Source of the DNA: Humulus lupulus
Taxonomy: Eukaryota > Streptophyta > Magnoliopsida > Rosales > Cannabaceae
Assembly (NCBI RefSeq): GCF_963169125.1
Contig: NC_084793.1
Location: 218,018,652-218,082,651 of the forward strand
Direction of reading: 5' to 3'
DNA: 64,000 bases
Position 1 is the first letter of the stretch. Every line of letters starts with the position of its first letter. The notes under the pieces were generated by a model, which worked only from the letters and a program-made list of their open reading frames with translations, made no database searches and had not been told where the DNA came from. Shown here in pieces: positions 48,340 through 58,968 of the stretch. A program made the position numbers and the translations under genes.

Positions 48340-49124
48340 AGCCTATGTTTGATAGAGGGGAAAAGAGAGGAAAGAAAATTTTGAAGAAAAAGTAGAGAGA
48401 AAGAAAAAAAAAATTGTATGTTTGGTATCAGAGAAAATGGAGTGGAAAAGAAAAGGGAGTAGAAAAAAATGAAGTGGGTTTCACTATTTTTTTCCTCTCC
48501 AAATTGGGAAAAAAGTGAGTTGATTTTTTTTTTTTTTTAAAATAGAAGATAAGATTTATACATTTTTGGATCATGTGTATTGTCCCACTGCCTATTTAGA
48601 CTTTGTATTTTGACAAATTTAATTTTTGGACCATGTATTTAGTAAAATGATTCAAATAGACCCATAAGCCCAATTTTGATGGAGAAAAAAATTAAATATT
48701 AGAAAATAATTGTTAGGCGGAATGATAGTGATTTGGTTTTAAATTTTTAATCTGGTGAATTATTTGTGATTTTAGTTCAAAAAAACTTTGACCAAATTGG
48801 GTTTAGGGGTCTATTTGAACAATTTTACAAAATACAGAGTCCAAAAAGTAATTTATCAAAACACAGAGTCCAAACAAGTAATGAGACAAAACATAAGGTC
48901 CAAAAATATATAATCCCTAGAAAATAATGTACCCTTATTTTATCAATTTTATATTAACAATTTTAAGGATAAAAAAGTAATTTGAAAATAATTTAATTTT
49001 CTTTCCTTCCACTCTACCAAATGTCTAGAATGAAATTCACATTTATTTTCCATCTTAAATATTTTATTTCCCTTTAAACTTTTTCTTTCCTTCCTAATTT
49101 CTTTCATCTCTACCAAATATAGTC
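48340..49124. mobile_element. MITE-2 with nested MITE-3
   Basis: The ends AGCCTATGTTTGATAGAG and CTCTACCAAATATAGTC are imperfect inverted repeats (about 15 of 18), flanked by TACTA (48335-48339 and 49125-49129). Without the inner MITE it would be about 420 bp. Purine-rich GGAAAAGAGAGGAAAG on the left pairs roughly with the pyrimidine-rich TTTCTTTCCTTCC on the right. Confidence 0.6.
48553..48914. mobile_element. MITE-3, hairpin nested in MITE-2
   Basis: Nearly the whole segment is an inverted repeat: TATACATTTTTGGATCATG at the left opposes GGTCCAAAAATATATAATC at the right, and CAAATAGACCCATAAGCCC opposes the GGGTTTAGGGGTCTATTTG part. Exact ends and target duplication are uncertain. Confidence 0.6.
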
Positions 49125-49235
49125 TACTAGTAAAAACTTTGCCTAATTGCAATCATATCTTCTTTTGTCTTTTACTTTAAAGTTATATTTGGTATAAATG
49201 AATGAGATTTGGAATGGAATCACCCTTCCTAGATG

Positions 49236-49590
49236 AGTAAACACTATTTTGGTCCTTGTATTGTGTAAAAATTATCGATTGGACCTCCTGTTTTGTTAAA
49301 TGACAATTCGACAAAATAGAACAAAATAATTTTCTAAGCCAGATTTTGGTCAATATAATTTCAAACATAACATTTCCATCTCTGCTCCTCCAAGTCACAT
49401 TCTCTACTTCTCTGAACCCATCGTAACTTAAGTACTCAAAAGCTGATCTTATATTTGAAGTTACTTTGACCAAAATTGGGCTCAACATATTATATTATTT
49501 CATTTTCCAAAACGCAATATTTGAATTGTCATTTAACAAAATAGAGGTCTGATTGATAAGTTTTGCACAATACAGGGGTATAAGGAGGGT
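49236..49590. mobile_element. MITE-4, hairpin related to MITE-3
   Basis: The left arm has CCTTGTATTGTGTAAAAATT and TTTTGTTAAATGACAATTC. The right arm has GAATTGTCATTTAACAAAA and TTTTGCACAATACAGGGG. The central parts GATTTTGGTCAATAT and GACCAAAATTGGGCTC also oppose each other. It shares word patterns with MITE-3 (gaccaaaatt, tttggacc). Ends are approximate. 49125-49235 and 49591-49743 are spacer. Confidence 0.55.
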
Positions 49591-49743
49591 CCTATCAATA
49601 ACAATTTATTGGTATAAGGAGGAGTGAGTCAGAGAGTCAGTTAGTTTTCCTATTTATTTTTTCTTATTTTAAGAATCTTTTGAGTTAATGAATGTGTCTA
49701 TAATACATAGAGTATTCAAATCTCGAGATGAGATATGCTTCAT

Positions 49744-50185
49744 GTAACACCCTACTAATCCAGGACCTACACTGTGTGTTTAAAATAGTGCTTAACTATT
49801 TAAGCGAGTCATTTGGAGTCAAAAGTGTAACTAAGATTAAACAGTAGTTTATGTATTAAAAATTTTGGTCAAAAGAATTGAACTTTTCATTAAAAACTTT
49901 GAATATATACAAGGGATCCCAAAAAACTGTTAAACAAAATACAAATATAATTAAGGTTACAAAAATAATCGGCCTAAGCTGCAAAGTTGGACTTATACCC
50001 TTAGTCCCTCAAAAGTATATCGATCGTGGCAGCCGAGCAAGCTGAGTATGTACACACCGCCCTAGAGCCATCCAACTCATTGCTAGTCCAACTTCCCTTT
50101 GCCCTTACCTACACCACAAAGCACCTGTGAGCCCAACAAGAAAACTTAACTAGGCATAACAAGTATTCAATTATACATTAAAAAG
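49744..50185 (-). repeat. Gypsy LTR fragment (LTR D family), 3' part
   Basis: On the plus strand it begins TGTAACACCCTACTAATCC, the complement of an LTR end. It matches the reverse complement of the 3' part of solo LTR D: ACACTGTGTGTTTAAAATAG, the CATTTGGAGTCAAAAGTG block and the CACCTGTGAGCCCAACAAGA block. Homology stops near 50185, so it is truncated or interrupted there. Confidence 0.75.
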
Positions 50186-51587
50186 TAACAAAATTGTAAG
50201 TAGAGTATCGTTCCCCCGATGACTGTTACTAATTACCAAGAATCAATCTTTATTTCTAATTGATTTGACAAATAATGAATATATACTTTACTAAAACTAA
50301 ACAAAATAAAACAATATACTAGAACAATAGAGAACTCAATACTAAACTATTAATTCAATGGAATAAGAATTAAGGTTATTAACCTCATCAACTATCCACA
50401 TATGCCTCTCTAATGTGTATTTAAGAATTCTTATATTTATTGTGATAGCAGATTACAATTGTAAATTATATTCGTAATAGGACACATAAACTCTCTACAA
50501 TAAGAATATTTCCTACATCTCTCTGGCAAATCAACACATCACAGACATTAAACACGTAATTCCTAAGCTACACAAATCATACAGGTACTCTGTCCAATAT
50601 AAATCTATGATTATTTTACTATAGCATATTTATCCTTCACTTCTCAAATCTCAGGTTAAAATCATATAGATCATGCAAATGGTTATCAAGCATTTACAAG
50701 CATTAAACACAAGTAAAATAATTCACAATATTGATAGGAAATTAATAAAAAAATTCATTAGATAATCATAAAGTTTCAAGAAGAATACATTAACACCCTA
50801 AATAAGATATTAGTTCATGCTAAGCATAATCAAATCCATAAACTAAATATAAACATTACTACAAGAAAAGTAAAAGAATAAGAAGAAAAAGAATGATAGA
50901 AACTAGTTGATCTTTAAGCTTTTGCTTCCATAGAGTGTTTTCTTGAGTCTCTTCTTAGGGTTCTCCCTCAAAAATCATCATAATGTTGCTTAAATAGTAG
51001 TTTGTGCTTTTAATGTAAAACTCCACTTTTGCCCCTGCATAAAATGCCCTAATTTGCACATTGACTGCCTCAGGCGCCGCGACCCCATAAGTGTGCGTCG
51101 GCCCGTGTTGTCGATTGCAAAAATCAATGGTCTCTGACTTAACCAGTACTGCGGCCCTACTATGCCTGCGTTGTGGCACTAATTCCTCATGTAATAGTGT
51201 CGTGGCTCTAAAAGGTTGCGCTGTGACCCTCGTTTGCCTAGAATCTTCAACTCTCTATTTCATCACAGCGCTGCGACTCAAATACTCAACGTCACAACTC
51301 TAATGTCTGATTTTTGTCAATTTACTTCTTTTCGGGGGCAAAACACGATCTTTTCATCAATTCTTCCATAAATCCTGAAATATTTACAAACAATGGCAAA
51401 CAAAGCATCATACTGCACAAACATAACTAAATAAGCTTGAAAATTCCCTAAATCAACTCTCTAAAAAAACATAAGAACTACTCTATCATACATACACACA
51501 AAATACATGCTTCAAAGATTAGACATAAACTCAAGTCAACTTTCCAACAAGTTATACATCCTATGCCAAAAAAGTGTGTAACGCACC
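50186..51587 (-). repeat. Gypsy LTR-like segment, boundaries uncertain
   Basis: On the minus strand it reads like the R/U5 of a Gypsy LTR, with a TATA-like CTATTTAAG near 50993, a pyrimidine-rich TTTTTCTTCTTATTC and, at its far end, CGGGGGAACGATACTCTAC. A GC-rich patch at 51070-51290 is full of GCG/CGC words. It lies between the LTR D-type fragment and the Athila LTR. No coding; ORFs at 50955 and 51091 are rejected. Confidence 0.5.
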
Positions 51588-53451
51588 TGATAACTCTACA
51601 AAATAGAGTTATTTTACTACTTTTTATGTGCTAATTGTTGCTTAATTCTTGAGTTTTTAATTGATTTATTAAGTTTTAAAGTAATTTTTAATTTATTGAG
51701 TTTATTTTGATTTTATATATTTTTGTATGCTTTTATAGATATTTTATTATAATATGTTGTAGTTTAATTATTTAGAATTTGTATTGTTAGATTAAAAATT
51801 AAAAATGCGATTTTATTGCTAAAGTAAATTAAATTAAATTTTAATTAAATATTTTAATGGATTTAATATGATTTATTTGTTAAAATATTTGATTATAATT
51901 TAATGTTTATTTATGTTGTAGGATGTTTTTGCATTTTTCTTTTATGCTTGAAAAGAAAGAAGAAAAGAATAAAGAAAAGTGGTATTTTTTAAATCAACTC
52001 CAACAGCCCTACACGTCAAGCCCAGCTGCAGCAACTCCATCCATTCAAGCCTCCACCAGGCCCACGAAGCCACCTAATGCTCCAGCCTCCAACCACGTTC
52101 AGTCACCACCACTTCTCCAGCCGAATTCCTCCTCAGCAAAGCCACATGGGCCCGATCCTTTCAGCCAGGCCCAATGCCTCACCCAACTAGCCACATGGGC
52201 CTACGAACCATCCCAGGCCCGAGCCCAAATAGCCACCTGCCACCAACAGCCACAAGCTACCTTTTTCCCATTTTGAGCCCAACAATTGCATTTTTGTACC
52301 TTTGTCCCCTATGTCTAAAATGCCAATTTTTTATCCAAAATTTTCTATATATTTTACCCCAAAATCATCATTACACCCTATAATTTACCCATATTTACCA
52401 TATTATTATATATTTAATTAATTTAATCAATTTAATTAATTTAAATTGATTATTTTAATACTCTCATTTTGGCTATAAATAGGGAATTTTCAAGACCATT
52501 TGGGGTGTTAATTTTGGGAGAGGTCATACCACAAACTTTCTACACTTTCAACCCTCTCTTTTCTCTTCATCTTCTTTTTCTTTTTGGTCATTTTTCCTAT
52601 GAGCTTTTAGAGGAAAAATTTGGGGGTTTCCCCTCCAAATTTTCCTATTTATGTTTGTAATTTTTAGTTTGTATTTGCTATTTTAGTTATGAGTTTCTAA
52701 TCTTTTTAAGATTGTTAAGGTGATGATGAAACAATATGTAACTAGATAGTATTTATGAATTTTCTTCTTCTAATATCTTCTTCATCTTAAATATTGTATA
52801 TTTTGGATTGTTAGCACATACTTACACTTTGTTCTTCATTAGTGCAAAAACATAATATTCTTTGTGTAAGATGTGTCATTAAATTGTACACATCCAATGC
52901 TTAGAACAAAAATATTATACTTTGCCTTACAAATAATGTTCATGGATTTATTTGTTATATCATTAGATTGATTTACACTAAATGCTTTGAAATTATAATT
53001 TTTAAAAGTGAAGATAGATCTTATATTTTTATAAAAACTTGTGCTTAAATAGAATATATAATTTGAATAAGTGATGGTTTGATTAATTTCTACTATTACT
53101 AAAACTTGGGAATCAATGTACTTTTAAATATTATTGAACTTATATTTTGTGGATTCTATTATCTTAATAATCTTTCTTTTACTATCTTGTTTACAATTAT
53201 TAATTTAGTTATATATATTGTCTTTAATATCTTTATTATTATCTTTTATTTTATTTTTATTGTTACAAATTCTCATCAATCTTTGGAGCTATGTTAGAAT
53301 TTATTAATTTTGGTTTAAAATATTTTTCTTTGCGATTTTAGACAACTCCTTTAGGTTCGACATCCTTGCTTACACGATCACTATTCTATATGAATGATTC
53401 GTGCACTCGCGATTTATGAATACTTAAAACATACCCGTTTTGGGTCCATCA
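51588..53451 (+). repeat. Athila 5' LTR
   Basis: Starts TGATAACTCTACAAAATAG and ends GGGTCCATCA, 1864 bp, followed after six bases by the primer-binding site. The open frame at 51923-52276 (Pro/Ala/Ser-rich) lies in the U3 part and is not accepted as a gene. The segment near 52475-52490 (GGCTATAAATAGGGAA) is a good TATA region for the LTR promoter. Confidence 0.85.
52470..52490 (+). promoter_or_regulatory. Athila LTR TATA box
   Basis: GCTATAAATAGGG, a near-consensus plant TATA box, about two thirds into the LTR and in the orientation of the element. It probably drives the genomic transcript. Confidence 0.6.
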
Positions 53452-53457
53452 AGTTTT

Positions 53458-53475
53458 TGGCGCCGTTTCCGGGGA
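53458..53475 (+). promoter_or_regulatory. Primer-binding site, tRNA-Asp type
   Basis: TGGCGCCGTTTCCGGGGA lies just inside the LTR. It matches, with one change (TTTCC for TTGCC), the tRNA-Asp primer site used by Athila-type Gypsy elements. Confidence 0.88.
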
Positions 53476-53687
53476 GTTGCAAGAGAAAAGAAACAAAATT
53501 CATCTCAAGGTTAGTAAATTCTTCTAATAGTTATTTTAATTTTTGCACTTAAAAACCATATATACAAAAATATAAAAAATATATATCTATAAAAACTAAA
53601 AAAAAAAAAGATAAAAAGAAAATTTGGGACAGTTCTACCACCCATAAAAAAAACTTATTTATGTATTTATATTTATTGTATTTTTTT

Positions 53688-53950
53688 AGTTGACGGCACT
53701 TTTGCCTCCTAATTTTGTTGTAATTTTTTTTTATATCTTTGTTAGTTGACGGCACTTGTGCCTCCTAACCTTTGTTATAATTTTCTTTATTTATCTTGTT
53801 GTAGTTTTTATTTTATTTAATTATTGTAAGTTACAAGTTGATGGCACTTTTGCCTCCTAGTCTTTTAATTTATGTTTTAGTTGATGGCACTTGTGCCTCC
53901 TAATTTTTACCTTATTTTTGTTATAGTTGATGGCATGCTATGCCTCCCTA
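53688..53950 (+). repeat. Five hairpin-forming leader repeats
   Basis: AGTTGA(C/T)GGCACTTNTGCC followed by TCCTA occurs at about 53688, 53744, 53837, 53878 and 53925. The core GGCACTTGTGCC is self-complementary. Spacers between copies are T-rich and differ. They lie between the primer-binding site and gag, where packaging signals are found in retroelements; that role is inference. Confidence 0.7.
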
Positions 53951-54425
53951 CTCTTGCCTAAATTTTAGTCTTATTTAATTTTTGCCTTATTTTTCTTTGT
54001 CTTTTATAACATTTTAGTGTAATATTGTGAAAAATACTTGGAAAAAAAAAAGAAACCTAAATCTTGTCCTTTCAACATAAGCAATTTTTGCTTAAAGGAA
54101 ATTTGAACAAAATTGTCAATCTGCCTCTACTAATTAACCTCAAGGAGTTGTTAGTAGTGCGCGAGTAAGTGGAATCAAATAGGCCTGGGGACAAGTAAAC
54201 CATAAAAATTATATTGTTGTGAAATCTCTAAAAAAAATTAAGTGTGCTCTGTGGTTGCGGTTTTAACTGATCTTCCACATCAGAAAATTGCTTGTTTGAG
54301 ATTATCCTTGTTGCCTTGTTTGTGAAAATTGTATGCATCATTGAGAACGTAACTCTAAAAATCAATTAGTAAAAAGACGTCTATCTTTGTTTGAAATTGA
54401 AAGTGTTAGTAAGAATTTGAGCATC

Positions 54426-55696
54426 ATGGAACCAATTGCTAATCCTGTTGATGAAAATGTTGTGCCTGAAAAAACTTTGCTTGAATATTTTGCACCTATT
54501 TCATCTAATGCTCCTTCATCTATCGTTCTTCCTACCACTTCTGCTACCCATTTTGAGCTGAAACCATCAATCATTCAATTGTTGCCATCTTTTTATGGGT
54601 TAGATAGAGAGGAACCTTACATGCATGTCAAAGATTTCTTAGAAATTTGCTCAACATTTAAATTTCAAAATTTTTCTGATGAGTCAGTCAAACTAAGATT
54701 TTTCCCTTTTTCATTAAAAGACAAATCAAAAGCTTGGTTCAACTCTCTTCCCACGGGGTCTATAACTATATGGGATCAACTTTATAATAAATTCTTGCTG
54801 AAAATTTTTCCTATGTCTAAAACTGATAGTCTAAGGAGAGAAATGTCCGAGTTTTTTCAAAAAGATAATGAAGAGTTTTATGAATGTTGGGAAAGATTTA
54901 AAGATTTATTATTAAAATGTCATCATCATGGTTTTGAAAAATGGAGACTTGTAAAATATTTTTATGATGGTTTAACTCCCTCTAATCGTCAAATGATTCA
55001 ATCTATGCATACCGATTTTTTTTTTAAATTTCAAGGACAAGAGGCTGAGGACGCCCTTGAAGATTTATCTGTCAATTCACAACAAAGGAATTATTTTGAT
55101 CATAGGTCTAGGTCAACTAATTCACCAAAAAGAGGAGGAAGGTATGAAGTAAAAGATGAATTAGACTTAAGAACATCCTTAGATAAATTAGCGAGAAAAG
55201 TAGAAGCTTTAGCCATAAGCCAAACTATAAATTCTCCAATACAACCAAGAAAAGATGTTTGTTCTATATGTTCTAGTCCTTGCCATAATGCCCAATCATG
55301 TCCTTCCTACCAAGAAGCCTTTTCTGAGGAGGTCAATGCTCTTCATTCTTATGGGAAACCAAATGATAGCCCATTTTCACCACCTACAATCCAAATTGGA
55401 GAAACCATCCGAAATTTTCATGGAGACAAAACCAACCCCAAATAAATCAAGGGTACCAATACAACACACAAAACCAAACTCATGCCCCACAAAATCAACC
55501 ATATCCTCAACAAAGGAAACCTTCCTTAGAAGATACTTTACAACAATTTATGCAATCCACTCAACAAATCCTACAAAATCAATCTCAATCAATAACTAAA
55601 CTCGAGACACAAGTAGGAAAACTCGTCACTGCTATAGCTGATAGAGAAAAAGGAACATTCCCTAGTCAACATATCCCTAATCCAAAAGGTCAATAT
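54426..55696 (+). pseudogene. Athila gag
   Basis: The first in-frame ATG is at 54426; the open frame extends upstream to 54387 only with a non-ATG start. The main frame runs to 55445. It contains a Gypsy gag core (LPSFYGLDREEPYMHVKDFL, SKAWFNSLPTGSITIWDQL, ECWERFKDLLLKCHHHGF, LVKYFYDGLTPSNRQMI) and a CX2CX4HX4C knuckle (CSICSSPCHNAQSC). A frameshift near 55435 puts the rest (QQFMQSTQQILQNQ, LETQVGKLVTAIADREKG) in another frame. Solo LTR F then interrupts it at 55702, and the frame continues at 61725. The first 340 codons are intact, better preserved than the Copia genes here. Confidence 0.87.
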
Positions 55697-56239
55697 GAGA
55701 TTGTAAAGAACGCCCTAAACTAGTACTTAATGAAACATTCACATTTTTCGTTGGTTTTTAGAGAAAAGCCACTTATTATAAAGGTTTCAGTGGGTTCTTG
55801 CTTAAAACATGCAAGTTGGGCCCAATAGTTTTAAAAGAAAATATGAGTTTTTATGCAAAGTTCCAAAAAAAAACAACCAATAATTTAAGTCTCACTGATA
55901 AGTTTAAAAAGTCTCATAAAACATAACATTATTAAAATGGCGTCTTTAAGTGATCATTTTTCGTCCGTAGGATGCCCCACGCCATACACACCAGGACGAT
56001 AGAACTTCCTACATCACCACGCGTGCCATGGAGAAACCTATTTGCTACCTGGAAGGGAAAGTAAAGGGGTGAGCTAAAAGCCCAGTAAGGAAGTACAAAC
56101 AACAAGCAAGTAAGATACAACAATTTACAAACACTATCGTTCATCTTTATACATCATAGCATCATCATAAAATTGGCATCAATATCATAAACATAAACAT
56201 ATCCACGTCAACATAATGCCACCTATCATATCATGAACA

Positions 56240-56332
56240 TCATAACATCATAACAAAATCATAAACATCACCAAACATCATAACATAATCATAAACATCA
56301 CCAAACATCATAACATAATCATAAACAATTCC
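56240..56332. repeat. 30-bp tandem repeat, three copies
   Basis: A unit containing CATAATCATAAACATCACC and then AAACATCATAA recurs three times in a row with almost no change, inside solo LTR F. Recent local duplication. Confidence 0.8.
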
Positions 56333-56824
56333 TTGTGAACATGGCCTGCTAACTTGTCCATGCCACCCTTTGAGGTAAACAAGAGTCTCTGGTCCTTAAA
56401 TAACATCGGCACGTCCGCCCATGGAGTTCATATCCTTAGTAACTCGGGTTACGTTTTCTTATCCTTAGAAACCCATTTTGATGTGTCGCATTTATCACGC
56501 TAACATCCATTCATATCATACAACGTTCATACAAGCCAACATATCATCACATTATGACATTCATAATTCATAACATTTCATTCACACAACAGTCTTACCA
56601 TTCATAATATAACAATCATAAATTCTATCTAACTTCCTTACCTCAGGTCCAAGCTAAGTAAACCACAACTTCTCAACGAGCCTATACCATAATCAAAACG
56701 ACATTCCTTAGCTTCACATAATTACTAATTTTCCCTTTCATATAATTCATGTGTGCATGGGCCATGCACACACAGTATGGGTTACACACAACATACTAAT
56801 ATACTAAATTACACATAAGGTCAT

Positions 56825-58968
56825 TGTTGACGCCGTTTTTCGTCAACAGATAAAAGAAGAGAGCACGTAAATAATTAAAGACAATGGCCAAAAGAAACAA
56901 ACGAATCAAACACACGGTTTTTTACGTGGTTCAACAGTTAAATCTGCCTAGTCCACGAGTCACTGTTATTAACCTCAAGATTATCTCTGAACAATTCTTT
57001 AGCAAGAATTCTCCAGAGTTTTTTCTCAAGGATCAGAACTTCGGTCCTTTACAATGGTGCATGCCTTCTCTATTTATAGAGAAGGATGCAGAATACTATC
57101 CCACATATTTTGGGTAGTTACTCTTTTGTGAATAAAAATAAATGGCTTTAAATGCCAATAATCAGATATTAAAGGAAACGTCCCCCAAAGATCAGGGGGC
57201 GTATAACTGTATTAAATAATATCCCACAATTCTTAGGGATTTACATCAATTAATGAGGGCTACATCTCATAGTTATTATACTTGTAGATATTCAAGGTGG
57301 TTATAGCGTATCTTCAAGGCTCCAGCATTTCTGGTCTCATGTCATTGTGCGAGCCACTGACATCTCCCGAGCTAACATTTCTTTCGAGATGGGATATCGA
57401 GCTCAAGAACCATGCTCCGAAGTTCCTGAAGATGAAGGTGTTCTCGGAGCTACCTTTCGAGATCGAGGTCATTTCGAGATCACCGCACTCGAGATCATAC
57501 ATCATACTTTGCAGGCTCGACTTACAATCCTAGATCACTCTAATCCTCACGAGACCATTTGTTGCGAACTCAGCTTTCGAGGTCATATTTACTATGGCTC
57601 GAAATCTGGGTATAACATTTTGCCCCCTCAAAAGTATTTGTTCGAATCCTAAGAGAAGGAAACTTTTGAACTACTCTTTCCGGGAACCATACCGTCACAC
57701 TCTTGAAAATGGACACGTGCCAGATGGGTATTGCTCACTTTAGGTACTTGGGTACCTTGGGAACACGCCCACGATCGTTCGTCTGACAACTTTTCGGCGC
57801 CATCTTGTCACCGATTCCCATCCATTCGATCTGTTGAGGAATTTAATCAACGCTCCTGATTAATTCCTCAACAGAACAAATGTGAAGAAGACGAAGAGGG
57901 GGTCTTGTATTTATAGGTGGGAAAACTGAATTAATCAGGAGCGTTGATTAAATTCCTCAACAGATCGAATGTATGGGAATCGGTGACAAGATGGCGCCAA
58001 AAAGTTGTCAGAGGAACGATCGTGGGCGTGTTCCCAAGGTACTCAAGTACCTAAAGTGAGCAATACCCATCTGGCACGTGTCCATTTTCAAGAGTGTGAC
58101 GGTATGGTTCCCGGAAAGAGTAGTTCAAAAGTTTCCTTCTCTTAGGATTCGAACAAATACTTTTGAGGGGGCAAAATGTTATACCCAGATTTCGAGCCAT
58201 AGTAAATATGACCTCGAAAGCTGAGTTCGCAACAAATGGTCTCGTGAGGATTAGAGTGATCTAGGATTGTAAGTCGAGCCTGCAAAGTATGATGTATGAT
58301 CTCGAGTGCGGTGATCTCGAAATGACCTCGATCTCGAAAGGTAGCTCCGAGAACACCTTCATCTTCAGGAACTTCGGAGCATGGTTCTTGAGCTCGATAT
58401 CCCATCTCGAAAGAAACGTTAGCTCGGGAGATGTCAGTGGCTCGCACAATGACATGAGACCAGAAATGCTGGAGCCTTGAAGATACGCTATAACCACCTT
58501 GAATATCTACAAGTATAATAACTATGAGATGTAGCCCTCATTAATTGATGTAAATCCCTAAGAATTGTGGGATATTATTTAATACAGTTATACGCCCCCT
58601 GATCTTTGGGGGACGTTTCCTTTAATATCTGATTATTGGCATTTAAAGCCATTTATTTTTATTCACAAAAGAGTAACTACCCAAAATATGTGGGATAGTA
58701 TTCTGCATCCTTCTCTATAAATAGAGAAGGCATGCACCATTGTAAAGGACCGAAGTTCTGATCCTTGAGAGAAAACTCTAGAGAATTCTTGCTAAAGAAT
58801 TGTTCAGAGATAATCTTGAGGTTAATAACAGTGACTCGTGGACTAGGCAGATTTAACTGCTGAACCACGTAAAAACCGTGTGTTTGATTCGTTTGTTTCT
58901 TTTGGCCATTGTCTTTAATTGTTTACGTGCTCTCTTCTTTTATCTGTTGACGAAAAACGGCATCAACA
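56825..58968. mobile_element. Giant palindromic LTR-derived element
   Basis: Left arm 56825-57866, 61-bp centre 57867-57927, right arm 57928-58968. The arms are nearly identical in inverted orientation, with only scattered single-base differences. The outer ends are TGTTGACGCCG and CGGCATCAACA, flanked by a perfect 5-bp duplication GTCAT (56820-56824 and 58969-58973). Each arm looks like an LTR whose 3' end points outward: in the right arm CTCTATAAATAGAG (58715) is followed by a U5-like stretch with AACCACGTAAAAACCGTGTG. A second TATA-like TGTATTTATAGG lies in the centre. Open frames of 60-101 codons occur as mirror pairs and are not accepted as genes. Confidence 0.9.

Noticed and set aside
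51923..52276. 117-codon Pro/Ala/Ser-rich frame as a plant protein gene
   Set aside because: Located in the U3 part of the Athila LTR, upstream of its TATA box, with no matching motif.
56240..56332. CRISPR-like array
   Set aside because: Direct 30-bp tandem units without spacers, in a plant LTR.
57297..58497. Pairs of open frames of 60-101 codons on opposite strands as candidate genes
   Set aside because: They are mirror images caused by the palindrome, lie in LTR-like sequence and show no family motif.
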